Source: Acidobacteriota bacterium
GTDB lineage: Bacteria; Acidobacteriota; Terriglobia; Bryobacterales; Bryobacteraceae
Reading direction: 5' to 3'
DNA length: 64,000 nucleotides
NCBI GenBank assembly: GCA_025353165.1
Contig: JANXRE010000019.1
Location: forward strand, 96,971-160,970
In this document: piece by piece, positions 31,606-41,700 of the stretch
How the letters are laid out: the number at the start of each line of letters is the position of its first letter
How positions within the stretch are numbered: position 1 is the stretch's first letter
Position numbers and translations under genes: made by a program
Notes under the pieces: model-generated
What the model saw: the letters and a program-made list of their open reading frames with translations, nothing else
Databases searched by the model: none
Told to the model about the DNA's origin: nothing

Positions 31606-33871
31606 TCGACACCTCCTCCGTCCCGATGTTGTGCGCGAAGTCCTCCGCCGTGACTGTGATTTTGTATCGCCCCGCCGCGAGGTGCGCGGGCACGAACACT
31701 TCTCCGCTGTTCGAACTCATCGCCGGATTCCACCGCATGTAGGCGGGCGCGGCACCGTACAGCCGGGCGACAATCGTGCGCGCCGTTTCCGACGCATTCA
31801 CGCGCAAGCGGATCACGTCACCGGGCCGGCAGCGCGTCTTATCGAGCCGCACGTGCAAAACCGGCGGCTTGCTCGCGATGACGAACGTCTTCGATTCGCG
31901 GAACGTTCGACCTTCGCGATCGCGAAGGATCAGCCGCACGCTATAAGTGCCGTCCCGCATGTCACTCGGCGCGAGGAAGCGCGTCTGCCAGGTGTCTTCC
32001 TGCGACAGGTAACGCAGCTTCTTCACCAGCCCGAACGGGAACACGGCCGTTACCGACGCGATGGATGGGTCGGTCTTTACGCGCAGCACCGGATCGCCCG
32101 GGCGGATTAGCCGCGGCCTCAGCAATGCCCGTGGCGCCGCGAGGAAGGACGTATAGGGCGTGACGAACTTGTACTTCCGCGCCAGGCGGACGATCTCATC
32201 GATCAAAGCCTGGCTCTCGCCCTCGCGCTCGATTTTCTCTAGCAGCGCATCGACACGGGCTTTGGCCCAGGTACGCGGGAGGTCCGGATGGGCGGCGCTG
32301 TTCGCCGGAAGGCTCACCGATTTCCGGGTTTCGAAGGGGGCGCCTTCGCGAACTCCCCGGAGTCGGAAGGCCGTGCGGACGGACGCGCTGTAGGTTCCCA
32401 CCCACGTCGCGACCGAGCCGGGGAAAGCCGCCTCCTCCAGCGGATAAACCAGTCCCACGGCGGGAGTCGCGGCGAATTCCAGCCGCTCCACCGGATCGCG
32501 ACCGATCTTTGCCAGGAACGCGTTCAGCTTGAAATCGACAGGCTCGGTGGAACGCACATGCTCCAGCGCACCCTTAGCCCGTGCCAGCATCTTCAGCAAC
32601 GGGATATTCGCATCGTCGCCGACCGCGAAGATGTACGTCCGGGGGCGCTGCTTCTCCGCAACACGATTCCACTGTGCCATGTACCATTCGGCGAGTTTTC
32701 CGTTCTGGATAATCCCGCTGGTCGCGCCGCCGTCGCCGAGCAGCACTACGTACAGGTTTGATCCGGTCTGCTTCAGAGCTGCACCGAGGGCGGCCTGCAA
32801 ATTCGTATCGCCGCGCAACCGGCTTTGCCGCACGAAGACCAGCGCCTTCTCCACCGCATCCGGGCTCGCCGCCACGGGCGCGGGCGCCATCGCTGAGACG
32901 TCGCTGTTGAACAACAGCAGATTGAAACGGTCGCCCGCCTTCAGGCTGCGCAGCAGCCGCTCCAGCGCCTGATAGCTGCGCTCCAGCTTCTCCCACTGCA
33001 TGGACAGCGATGTATCGAACAGCGCGACGATCGTCCGGGGAGCGCCGGCCCCCGCGCTCTGCCGCGGCAGGCGAAGCAGTGTGCTGGCCTCGAAGAAACC
33101 GGGCTCGCCGGAATCGCGGTGCGCGATGACGGCGAGCGCGTCGGCCTTCGGCTCGGCGAATGAGTACTCGGCGGCAAGGTCCTCGCTGAGATTCACGTCC
33201 TGCCCTTCGAAATCCGCGCGCACCAGGGACTCTGTCTGCCGAATCTGAACGGGATACGCCTTGCTCGTGATCGTGAAGCTCTGCAACGGGCGTTCGGACC
33301 GAAACTCGAAATGCAACGTGAGCTTGCCGGCCGTTTGCGCGCGGTACACATCCGGCCGCAGCGGGATGGCGAAGAAGCCCTTGAACTGTTCGATGGACAG
33401 GCGCTCGTGATACTCGATCTCGATTCTCTTGTTGCCCCACGGCGGAATGGGAGCCACGCGCGCCACAAACTCGGCGCCGCGCCGCGCTTCATCGGGTCCG
33501 CGCTCGCCCATCTGCAGCAGGCCGGGATCCAGCACCTGCATTCGAATGTCGTTGTAGATTTCGTCGGCGCGCTTCCGCTCCAGGATCACTCCGGGAATGC
33601 GTGTGACATCGTCCCAGACGGCAAAGTCCGAAACGATGCCGCGACCGGGGAGCGCGAAAATGTAATTGCCCTCGAGGACCCTGCCTGTATGATTCGCGTA
33701 GATCTGGCGGATGGAAACACGCGCGTCCGCATTGTCGATGACGACGTCGATCGACATCTCCCGGAGCGATAGCACGGCGGGATCCGGCTGCTTCGCGTCG
33801 GTGGGAAGCAACACGCCGGCATCTCCGAAGAGCGGCATTGCACAAACCAGACACAGCAGAGCTCGTTTCAT
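31589..33871 (-). CDS. Secreted VIT and von Willebrand factor A domain protein
   Basis: 760 residues from ATG 33871 (signal peptide MKRALLCLVCAMPLFGDAG). Residues ~35-160 form a VIT domain (VSIRQIYANHTGRVLEGNYIFALPG, DVTRIPGVILERKRADEIY). Residues ~280-460 are a VWA domain with an intact MIDAS motif D286-T-S-L-S and a later TNLQAALGAAL and VVLLGDGGAT. The C-terminal ~250 residues hold beta-sandwich segments (RTFRESKTFVI..., GDVIRLRVNASE), possibly Ig-like. This is the layout of VIT-VWA adhesion/scaffold proteins that bind partners through a metal ion. It overlaps the propeller gene by 4 nt and the TPR gene by 17 nt. Confidence 0.87.
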   Translation of the reverse strand: MKRALLCLVCAMPLFGDAGVLLPTDAKQPDPAVLSLREMSIDVVIDNADARVSIRQIYANHTGRVLEGNYIFALPGRGIVSDFAVWDDVTRIPGVILERKRADEIYNDIRMQVLDPGLLQMGERGPDEARRGAEFVARVAPIPPWGNKRIEIEYHERLSIEQFKGFFAIPLRPDVYRAQTAGKLTLHFEFRSERPLQSFTITSKAYPVQIRQTESLVRADFEGQDVNLSEDLAAEYSFAEPKADALAVIAHRDSGEPGFFEASTLLRLPRQSAGAGAPRTIVALFDTSLSMQWEKLERSYQALERLLRSLKAGDRFNLLLFNSDVSAMAPAPVAASPDAVEKALVFVRQSRLRGDTNLQAALGAALKQTGSNLYVVLLGDGGATSGIIQNGKLAEWYMAQWNRVAEKQRPRTYIFAVGDDANIPLLKMLARAKGALEHVRSTEPVDFKLNAFLAKIGRDPVERLEFAATPAVGLVYPLEEAAFPGSVATWVGTYSASVRTAFRLRGVREGAPFETRKSVSLPANSAAHPDLPRTWAKARVDALLEKIEREGESQALIDEIVRLARKYKFVTPYTSFLAAPRALLRPRLIRPGDPVLRVKTDPSIASVTAVFPFGLVKKLRYLSQEDTWQTRFLAPSDMRDGTYSVRLILRDREGRTFRESKTFVIASKPPVLHVRLDKTRCRPGDVIRLRVNASETARTIVARLYGAAPAYMRWNPAMSSNSGEVFVPAHLAAGRYKITVTAEDFAHNIGTEEVSIEVVP

Positions 33872-35772
33872 CGGAGCAGCGTGTCCTCCGGAACCCGCAC
33901 CAGTCCGTTGTCCGTGCCAACATAGACAACGCCCGACTGCACGGCGATCGCAGTCACGTTTAAAGACGGCAACCCTCGCGTGATCCAACGCCATCGGCCC
34001 GCCGAGCGGTCGTAGAGCGCGAGCCCCCGGTCCAGCGCTCCCGCGTAGACGGCGCGATCCGAGGCGGCCATGGCATTCGGGTTCACCTCGAACGTGGACG
34101 GCAGATCGTCGAAGCCCGTCCATATTTTTCCGCGGCCTTGATGCATGACGCCACCGCCGTAGGTGCCCGCGAAAATGTCGTTCGAGACGGGGAGCACCGC
34201 CGTGATCCAGTTGTGCATGAATCCGGAATTCGCGGTGGTGAAACTGGTGGTAACCAGTCCGCCTTCGATCACCGAGAGTCCGCCAAGCGTGCCAGCCAGG
34301 ATGCGTGAGCCCATCGCGCCGAGAGCGTATACGTGGTTGTTCACCAGGCCCTGAAACGCGTAAATGCTGCTTATGCGCGATGATTCGATGAAGCTAACGC
34401 CGGCGGGTGTACCGGCCACGGTCGTTCCATCGGGCCGGAACAGCACGTCCGTCACTTGTGTGGCGATCAGGTCATCCGCGCGTGTAAGAACCTGGCGCTT
34501 CTCGCCGCTGGCGGTGAACATCACCAGGCCGTTCGATGTGGCCACCGCGACGCGATCACGCTCGCGATCCTGCACGATGCGGTTCACGCAGAACACCACG
34601 TCATCTTCGACATGCCGCGCACTCCCGGCCGCCGGACCGAAAATGTCCAAGCCACGATCGAAGTATCCAATCCACAGGCGTCCGGTCGAGTCGGGGGCGA
34701 GCGCCGAGATATTGCGATCGGCCAGGCGGGCCTCCTCGGCCTTCAACACCGGCGTCCATTCGGTGTTTCGCCCACCGATGCGATACAAGCCATCCGCCGT
34801 CAGGGCCAGCACCGCATCCGGCGTGGCCAGCAGACGCTGGATGGCGCAATTCGCGCACTCGGCGGATTCGTTCGCAACCGGCCTCGCCTTGGCTTCGAGC
34901 GGCACACGCACAAGCCCTTCATCCAGCGTCCCGGCGAGGAGTTCCCCGGCCTGCTGAACGATGCTCTGAACCGTGAAGCCCTTGGCGAGCACGCGCTGAA
35001 TATGGCCGTCGCGAATCTCGGCGATCCCGAGCACGGTGGCCGCGTAAGCAGTATCGCCGGATACCGTGATCGAGAAAACGTGCGCATCGGGCAGCCCTTC
35101 CGCCTCCCCGAAGCGATCCAGTTGGCCCGCATGCCAGTGCAGAACGCCGGCGTCCCGGGTCCCGATCCACAGGCTCGCTTCCTCGCCCGCCAGCGCCGAA
35201 ACATGAGCGCCGGCCAGCGACCGGTGAAGCGGCGAGAGTTGCTTGCCGTCGAAGGCGAGGACGCCGGCTTTGTCGGTTCCGAATAGCACGCGGCCCGTTG
35301 ACAGGGGCAAGATCGACCGGATGTCGCGGAACGGCGCGCCGTCGGGCCGGATGTGCCGGAAGTGCGCTCCGTCGTATGCCAGCGCGCCTTCGCCGGCGGT
35401 TGCGATCCACAGCTCGCCAAGGCCGGTTGCCAGCGCGGTAACCGGCGCCGCCGGCAGTTCGATTCCCGTGCGGAAGCGGTTCACCAGAACGCCGTTCGCG
35501 TCGTACTCGAACAGGCCCCCATCTCCGCCAACAAAAATCCGGCCGCCGAAGACGATCACGTCGCGAAAACCCGCCGGAGCGGCCAGAGTCTCGAACCCGG
35601 CAGGGGGCTGCAGGTCCAGAGCAGCCGCAACAAAAGGAATTCGGCCTTCTCGCTCGATCTGCTCGGCCGACGTGCGCAGCGCGCGCGCCGCTCGCCAGAG
35701 CGCCGCGGCCGAATACAGCCCTGCCGCGGCCAACACCACCCCAAGGGCAAGCCAGGACCGCTTGTGCCGCAT
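33868..35772 (-). CDS. Membrane-anchored beta-propeller protein
   Basis: 634 residues. A single N-terminal membrane anchor (SWLALGVVLAAAGLYSAAALW) is followed by ~560 residues of propeller blades of the two-component-regulator-propeller kind: LWIATAGEGALAYDG, VLFGTDKAGVLAFDG, LWIGTRDAGVLHWHAG, LWIGYFDRGLDIFG, VYAGALDRGLALYDRSAG, VYVGTDNGLVRVPED. At least ten repeats are seen, so two propellers are likely. Unlike hybrid sensors of this class there is no histidine kinase or GGDEF part. It is the first gene of the seven-gene run. A minus-strand TATACT lies 7 nt before its ATG. Confidence 0.85.
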   Translation of the reverse strand: MRHKRSWLALGVVLAAAGLYSAAALWRAARALRTSAEQIEREGRIPFVAAALDLQPPAGFETLAAPAGFRDVIVFGGRIFVGGDGGLFEYDANGVLVNRFRTGIELPAAPVTALATGLGELWIATAGEGALAYDGAHFRHIRPDGAPFRDIRSILPLSTGRVLFGTDKAGVLAFDGKQLSPLHRSLAGAHVSALAGEEASLWIGTRDAGVLHWHAGQLDRFGEAEGLPDAHVFSITVSGDTAYAATVLGIAEIRDGHIQRVLAKGFTVQSIVQQAGELLAGTLDEGLVRVPLEAKARPVANESAECANCAIQRLLATPDAVLALTADGLYRIGGRNTEWTPVLKAEEARLADRNISALAPDSTGRLWIGYFDRGLDIFGPAAGSARHVEDDVVFCVNRIVQDRERDRVAVATSNGLVMFTASGEKRQVLTRADDLIATQVTDVLFRPDGTTVAGTPAGVSFIESSRISSIYAFQGLVNNHVYALGAMGSRILAGTLGGLSVIEGGLVTTSFTTANSGFMHNWITAVLPVSNDIFAGTYGGGVMHQGRGKIWTGFDDLPSTFEVNPNAMAASDRAVYAGALDRGLALYDRSAGRWRWITRGLPSLNVTAIAVQSGVVYVGTDNGLVRVPEDTLLR

Positions 35773-35779
35773 CGGTTCA

Positions 35780-35804
35780 AGTATATGCGGAACTCCGATA
35801 CAAT
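35780..35804. promoter_or_regulatory. Divergent -10-like boxes between propeller operon and oxidoreductase
   Basis: Only 38 bp separate the two start codons. TATACT (minus strand, 35780-35785) ends 7 nt before the ATG at 35772. TACAAT (plus strand, 35799-35804) ends 6 nt before the ATG at 35811. A weak TTCAAG 17 nt upstream of TACAAT could serve as -35. Neither gene has a ribosome site, which fits leaderless transcripts. Confidence 0.4.
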
Positions 35805-35810
35805 CCCATC

Positions 35811-37097
35811 ATGCAGACTGGCATCACACGGCGTAACTTTGCCTATGGCGTAGCGGGAGTTTCCGCCGCTCTCGCGACACGCGGCCGCATTCTCGGAGCG
35901 AACGACCGCATCAACGCCGCCGTCATCGGGCTCGGCACGCGGGGCTCCTGGCTGCTGGAAGGTGCGCTCCATCGTGCGGGCGAAAAGAGCGACGTTGCTG
36001 TCGTGGCGCTCTGCGACGTTTATCAGGCGCGGCTTTCGCGCGCGGCAAAGAAAGCGCCCGATGCGAAGCAGTACACGCATCATCAGGAACTGCTCGACCG
36101 CAAGGACATCGACGCGGTGCTGATCGCGACGCCCGATCACTGGCACGCCCCGATCACCCTGGCGGCGCTCGACGGCGGGCGCGACGTGTACTGCGAGAAG
36201 CCGATGACCCATACGCTCGAGGAGGCGGCGGTAGTCGCCGCGAAAGTACGCGAGACGAAGCGGGTGATGCAAATCGGCGTGCAGGCGCTCTCGTGGGCGC
36301 GGTGGCACAAGATCCGCGACGTCGTGCAAGCCGGCACGCTCGGCAAGGTGGTGGCCGTGCAAGGCACCTACAGCCGAAACGATCCGAACGGAGATTGGAA
36401 CTGGCGCATCGATCCGGGCGCCGGTCCGGACGCGGCCGGCGAGGGGCACATCGACTGGAAGCAGTGGCTCGGCCCGGCGACTCAGCGCGCCTTCGACGCC
36501 GACCGCTTCTTCCGCTTCCGCAAATACTGGGATTATTCGGGCGGCATCGCCACCGACCTGCACTATCACATCGTTGCGCCGTTCCACCTGGCGCTGGAGA
36601 ACGAGCATCCGGTGCGCGTCTCCGGCATGGGCGGCCTTTGGATTTATAACGACGGGCGCGAAGTGCCGGACACCTTCATGACGGCCGCCGACTTTCCCGG
36701 CAAGTACTCGATGATGGTGCAATCCTCGCAGGTAAACGAGATCGGCCCGCTAATGGTGCTGCGCGGAACGCACGCCACCATGCATCTCGGCGATGAGTGG
36801 GAAGGCCCGCAAGGACGTAACACGAGCATCGCGCGCATCGTTCCGGAAACACCGTTCCGCGACGAATTCCGCAAGAAGTGGAGCAAGGACGAAATCGTCA
36901 TCGACAACGTGGGCAACGAAGGCGACCAGAAGCACATGGATAATTTCTTCGACTGTGTCCGCTCGCGCGAACAGCCCAACTGTCCCGCCGACCTGGGGCA
37001 CAAGGTGATGACGAGCATCGATCTATCGGTGCGGTCGTACCGGGAGAACAAAACGTTCGTTGTCGACCCGTCGAGCGGGCGCATTCTTAACGGTTAA
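35811..37097 (+). CDS. Tat-exported Gfo/Idh/MocA family oxidoreductase
   Basis: 428 residues. Twin-arginine signal ITRRNFAYGVAGVSAALATRG, then a Rossmann domain with AAVIGLGTRGSWLL, ALCDVYQAR, IDAVLIATPDHWHAPITLAALDGGRDVYCEKPMTH (the EKP motif with the conserved Lys), and the substrate domain with DYSGGIATDLHYHIVAPFHLAL. The HYH and the DxxxH element are typical of sugar or inositol-type dehydrogenases with a periplasmic location in Acidobacteria and Planctomycetes. The natural substrate is unknown. It is divergent from the envelope operon and converges on a decayed NYN gene. Confidence 0.9.
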   Translation: MQTGITRRNFAYGVAGVSAALATRGRILGANDRINAAVIGLGTRGSWLLEGALHRAGEKSDVAVVALCDVYQARLSRAAKKAPDAKQYTHHQELLDRKDIDAVLIATPDHWHAPITLAALDGGRDVYCEKPMTHTLEEAAVVAAKVRETKRVMQIGVQALSWARWHKIRDVVQAGTLGKVVAVQGTYSRNDPNGDWNWRIDPGAGPDAAGEGHIDWKQWLGPATQRAFDADRFFRFRKYWDYSGGIATDLHYHIVAPFHLALENEHPVRVSGMGGLWIYNDGREVPDTFMTAADFPGKYSMMVQSSQVNEIGPLMVLRGTHATMHLGDEWEGPQGRNTSIARIVPETPFRDEFRKKWSKDEIVIDNVGNEGDQKHMDNFFDCVRSREQPNCPADLGHKVMTSIDLSVRSYRENKTFVVDPSSGRILNG

Positions 37098-37178
37098 TTG
37101 CCGTTAGTTTGTCAGCCCACAATTGAAGGCGGGCCGAGTCGAAGATGCACAAATCGTGGAGTCATGACGAGGATGACA

Positions 37179-37875
37179 TCAAGAGCGTAGGTGTTTAAGC
37201 CTGAGGTATTCGGCCCAAGTGATCGGAGTCCCCGAGGGCCGCTCGATAACCTCGTCAAGTCGACTGCTCTCCAGGTCTTCCGAATCGACCCTGAGGGCGC
37301 TCACCCTGCCGTTCTTCCATACGGTGAGTTGTCGTTGTGAGAATGAAAAACGGCCACTTCCCTGCCGTATTCGCTGGCGATCATTTCAATGGCGGGCCAG
37401 AATCGTCATCTCCGCTCATGGGAATAACCGCGTCACAGGGTGAGTGAATATCGTGGCCCTTGTGAACCAGTGGCGTCGTAACAGATCCAGGCAGGAGAGA
37501 GTCACGGATCATTCCGATGACGATATTCGTGTCGGTCCTCTTTTCTACCCGGCCTTTTTGCCGGTCCGGCTTGTAGTACCCCTCAACGACCAAGACCTTG
37601 CTGCCTGTGCCGTGCTCCAGCGCCGAGAGCCAGAGCTTGCGACGTTTGATCTCCCCGGGGTTCATCTCGGTGTCGTCGGCAACTGTCGCCGTGTAATACT
37701 TTACAGCGCCGACTTCGTAGCGACCTTCGAATGCGCGACCGGCGAGGCGCTGTGCAAGTTTCGAGAAATTGCACCACCCCAGACGAAGTGTTGTCGGCTT
37801 GTTGATTGAGTAATAGAAGTTGTATCCGTCTATGTACACGTTGACCGTTTTGCTCGGCTGCCCCGGCTTGATCAT
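37179..37875 (-). pseudogene. NYN-domain (PIN-like RNase) protein gene with two frame breaks
   Basis: The first 164 codons read an NYN domain: VNVYIDGYNFYYSI (metal-binding D), KRTDTNIVIGMIRD, PCDAVIPMSGDDD. The frame is lost near 37390-37395; one extra G there would continue as AIEMIASEYGREVAVFHSHND. That frame in turn ends after ~30 codons, while a third frame continues from about 37340 as QLTVWKNGRVSALRVDSEDL...WAEYLRLKHLRS to a TGA at 37179. The three pieces join into a protein of about 230 residues. NYN proteins are predicted ribonucleases. Two separate indels point to a decayed gene or to local sequence errors. Confidence 0.68.
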
Positions 37876-38050
37876 GCGATGATTATTGGTCTTCTTTCGA
37901 GTCTCAGTCGTGCTTGCTGGCGAGTTCGGCCCCTATAACGCGGCAACCGGAAAGTATCCACTCGGACGCAAAACGTCCGACCAGCCGCTCCAGGACCTTC
38001 ACCGCTTCCGCTCCCGAGATGTCCCTGGAATCGACGACAATGGAGGCAGG

Positions 38051-38308
38051 ATGAAGACTCTCCAGGCGGTTTACGGAAATGGGGTCCTCCGTCCGCTGGA
38101 GGCGCTTTCATTGAAAGAGCATCAGCGAGTCACGGTCACGCTCTCAGACTCCGCCGAGCGCTGGCTGGACCACGAGTACATGGACCGAGTCAGGAAGGCC
38201 GTGGCAACGATGGGACCGGCGCCCAGCCTGGAGGAAGTCCGGCAGTCCCTGTCGAAGATTCCCGGCAATCTTTCCGACGACATCCGGGCTGAGCGAGAGC
38301 GCCGGTAG
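38051..38308 (+). CDS. DUF104/AF2212-type antitoxin
   Basis: 85 residues from ATG 38051, preceded by GGAGGCAGG. The N-terminal ~55 residues match the AF2212-like antitoxin pattern (VYGNGVLRPLEALSLKEHQRVTVTL), a small beta domain that usually precedes a VapC-like PIN toxin gene. The C-terminal part (SLEEVRQSLSKIPGNL, ERERR) is helical and would wrap the toxin. Its TAG shares one base with the GTG of the following PIN gene. The 175 bp between this gene and the NYN gene hold no clear gene. Confidence 0.85.
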   Translation: MKTLQAVYGNGVLRPLEALSLKEHQRVTVTLSDSAERWLDHEYMDRVRKAVATMGPAPSLEEVRQSLSKIPGNLSDDIRAERERR

Positions 38309-38771
38309 TGGTGGGCTGTTTTTTGGATTCGAGCGCTCTCGTAAAGCTCTTACCGGGAGGGCCGGATCGGCAGCCGTCGAGAAGCTGGTGTTGAGCTTCT
38401 ATGCAACCGCCTTTATCTCCCGCCTCTCGGTGGTTGAGGTCCAGTCTGCGTTTGCGAGGAAAGTTCGGGTTGGAGTGATCTCGACAGGCGACGCGGCAGG
38501 CCTTCGACGCCGCTTTCTTGAAGACATCGCGAACGGGGTTTTCAGCGTCGTTGCGGTGACGGGCGATCATTATGAGCAGGCTGACGAATTGATCGAGCGC
38601 CACGGATCAAGCCATGGCTTGCGGACTCTCGATGCCCTTCAACTCTCCGTCGCGCTGAGCCTGCACCAGGGCAACGCCGTCGATACTCTGGCGGCCGCCG
38701 ACAAGATCCGCTGCAAGGTCGCTGCAATCGAAGGGATCCCCACGACCGATCCGGAGTCCGAGGCGCCGTAG
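38308..38771 (+). pseudogene. VapC-like PIN-domain toxin, frameshifted near its start
   Basis: GTG 38308 starts VVGCFLDSSALVKL, the first PIN strand with its conserved Asp (D7). About 15 codons later the frame runs to a TGA, while another frame resumes with GSAAVEKLVLSFYATAFISR and continues to the end: VVEVQSAFARKVRVG, LDALQLSVALSL (the third acidic motif) and LAAADKIR. The two parts join with a net -1 shift around 38345-38365. With the frame broken, the toxin should be inactive while the antitoxin upstream is intact. This is a typical outcome of toxin inactivation, but a sequencing indel would look the same. Confidence 0.72.
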
Positions 38772-38782
38772 ACGATCCTGGC

Positions 38783-41700
38783 TTACTTCCCCGGCCTCTT
38801 CTTTGGAACCAGCCGCCGCGTCCTCTTCGGCAGCGGCGCGGCCGCGAACGCCTCTTCGACAATATACGCCTGCTCCTCCAAGTGCCGCTTCAACGCGCCC
38901 GGCGAGGGGCTCGCGCCCTCCGTCCGGCCGATGTAGCGAAGCTGCCGCCGGGAAGGATCCAGAACCGGCTGCACCTGCTCCTGCATGAACCGCCAGGGCC
39001 CCATGTTCCTGGGCTCTTCCTGAACCCAGCAGACTTCCGCTGTTACCGGGTACCGCGCCATCAGATCGGAGAAGTCCGCCAACAAAAACGGGTAGAGCTG
39101 CTCCACCCGGATGATCGCGACGTCCTCTCTGCTCTTCTGCTCGCGCCCGGCGATCAGGTCGTAATACACTTTTCCGGAACAGAGCAGAACCCGCGAGACC
39201 TTGGAAGGCTCGATGGCCCCGGAATCGGCGAGAAACTCGCGGAAACGGCCGGTGGCCAGGTCGTCTATCCGGGACATCGCTTTCGTACTCCGAAGAATGC
39301 TCTTCGGCGTGAAAATGATCAGCGGCTTGCGCACGCCCCGGCGATCGGGACCGCCGTGCATTTGCCTGCGCAGCAAGTGGAAATATTGCGCCGGAGTCGT
39401 GCAATTGCAGACCTGAATGTTGTTCTCGGCGGAAAGCTCCAGGAACCGCTCGATACGCGCGCTGGAGTGTTCCGGCCCTTGCCCTTCGTACCCATGCGGC
39501 AGCAACAGCACCAGTCCCGACGGCTGCCCCCACTTCGTTTCGGCCGCCACGATGAACTGGTCGATCATGATTTGCGCGCCATTGGCGAAGTCGCCGAACT
39601 GCGCTTCCCAGATCACCATCGTCAACGGATCGCCGACGCTGTATCCGAATTCGAAACCCATCACCGCATACTCGCTCAACGAGCTGTCCCAAACCTGAAA
39701 CGGAGCCTGCTTCGGTGCGAGGTGCTGCAACGGAATGTACTGCCTGCCGTTCTCGTAATCGTAGTATTCGAGATGGCGCTGGCTGAAGGTGCCGCGCGCC
39801 GAGTCCTGCCCGCTCAGCCGCACCGGAGTGCCCTCCAGCAAGAGCGTGCCGAACGCCAGAGTCTCCGCCATCGCCCAATCCATCGGAACGCCGCTCAGAA
39901 CTTCGCGCCGCTTCTCGATCAGATTCCGAAGTTTCGGGTGAATGGTGAAGTCTTCTGGAAAGGATGTGATGCCGTGTCCGACGCGCTCCAACTCTGCCCG
40001 ATCGGCCGCCGTCGTGAGCGGAACCGCCACCGTCTCGGCGGGAACGGCGCTCAGTTCCTGCACCTCGTACTGCTCCTTGTGCCGCTGGGCCTGCTCGAAA
40101 ACATCGTTCAGCTTTCGATTCGTAGACTGCCGCAACTGCTCGACCTCGTCGGCCGTCACCACCCCCTGGCGAATCAACCGGCGGGCGTACAACTCAGCCA
40201 CCGACGGATGCTGACGAATCTTACGGTAGAGGATCGGCTGCGTATAGCTCGGGTCGTCGGCTTCGTTATGGCCATGGCGGCGATAACAGAACATGTCGAT
40301 CACGACATCCTTCTTGAACCGCTGCCGGTAATCGAACGCCATCTGGGCGACGCGCACGCACGCTTTCGGATCGTCGCCGTTCACGTGGAAAATCGGCGCT
40401 TGCACCATGCGCGCGACATCCGTCGAGTACGGGGTGGACCGCGACTCGTGCGGATTCGTCGTGAATCCGATCTGGTTGTTAATGATGAAGTGAATGGTCC
40501 CGCCCGTCGTGTACCCGTCCAGTTGCGAAAGGTTCAGCGTCTCCGCTACCACGCCCTGCCCCGCAAACGCCGCGTCGCCGTGGATCAGAATCGGAATCAC
40601 GCGTTCGCGATTGGTGTCGCCGAGGCGGTCCTGCTTGGGACGCACGATTCCTTCCACCACTGGATCCACCGCTTCCAGATGGCTCGGATTGAACGCGACG
40701 CTTACCACGATTTCTTTGCCTTGGGACGAGCGCCGGACACCGCTCGCGCCGAGGTGATACTTTACGTCCCCGGAACCCTGAATCGAGGTCGGATCGATGT
40801 CGCCCTCGAACTCCGAGAACAGTTGCACCATGCTCTTGCCGACGATGTTCGCGAGAACCGTCAGCCGGCCGCGATGGGCCATTCCGATGACGACCTCGTG
40901 AACGTTCGTGTTCGCGGCGCGCTCCAGAAGCTCGTCCAGAATGGCCAGCGCGGCTTCTCCGCCCTCCACCGAAAATCGCTTGTGCCCGACGAAACGCGCG
41001 TGCAGGAAATGCTCGAACTCCTCAGCTTCGACAACCCGATCGAGAGCGCGGCGCTGCGTCGCCTCATCCAACGGCCACGCGTTCTCAGCCGGCTCCATCC
41101 GGTGCTGCAGCCATTCCTTCTGCTCGGGGTGCTGAATGTTCATGTACTCGCACCCGATGCGCCCGCAGTAAGTGCGCCGCAGCCGCTCGAGAATCTGGCG
41201 CAACGTCGCCATTTCCTGGCCGGGGAACAGCGTGCCGGTGATGAATTGCCGGTCGCGATCCCAGATCGTCAGGCCGTAGGTGGCCGGATCGAGTTCGGGG
41301 TGATACGACGGCGGACGACCGAGCGGATCGAGATCGGCGATCAAGTGGCCGCGCACGCGGTATGCGTTGATCAATTGCAGAACCGCAGCCTGCCGCGCCA
41401 GTTCCTGCGCGCCGACACCGGCCAACGACGGCATGGGCGAATGGCGCGCGGGTTCCCACAGCACCGGGTGGTACGGCACGCCGATATCCGCAAAAAGCTG
41501 GTCGTAGAAACCGTTCTGGCCCTGCAGCAACTCCTGCAAACGGCCCAGGAAAGCCCCTGATTCCGCGCCCTGAACCACACGATGATCGTAGGTGCAGGTC
41601 ACGGTCATCACCTTGCTGAGTCCCAGGTACGCGCGCATCTCTTCCGAAACGCCCTGGTACTCGGCGGGGTAGTCGATCACGCCGGTTGCGATGATTGCGC

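Noticed and set aside
37904..38050. Minus-strand coding-like stretch ending ...ELASKHD just before the NYN gene
   Set aside because: About 48 codons with plausible composition but no start, no recognisable domain and partial overlap with the antitoxin complement; too weak to list as a gene.
38882..41560. 892-codon plus-strand ORF opposite kgd
   Set aside because: Antisense shadow of a well-recognised enzyme; composition is Arg/His/Leu-rich without any motif.
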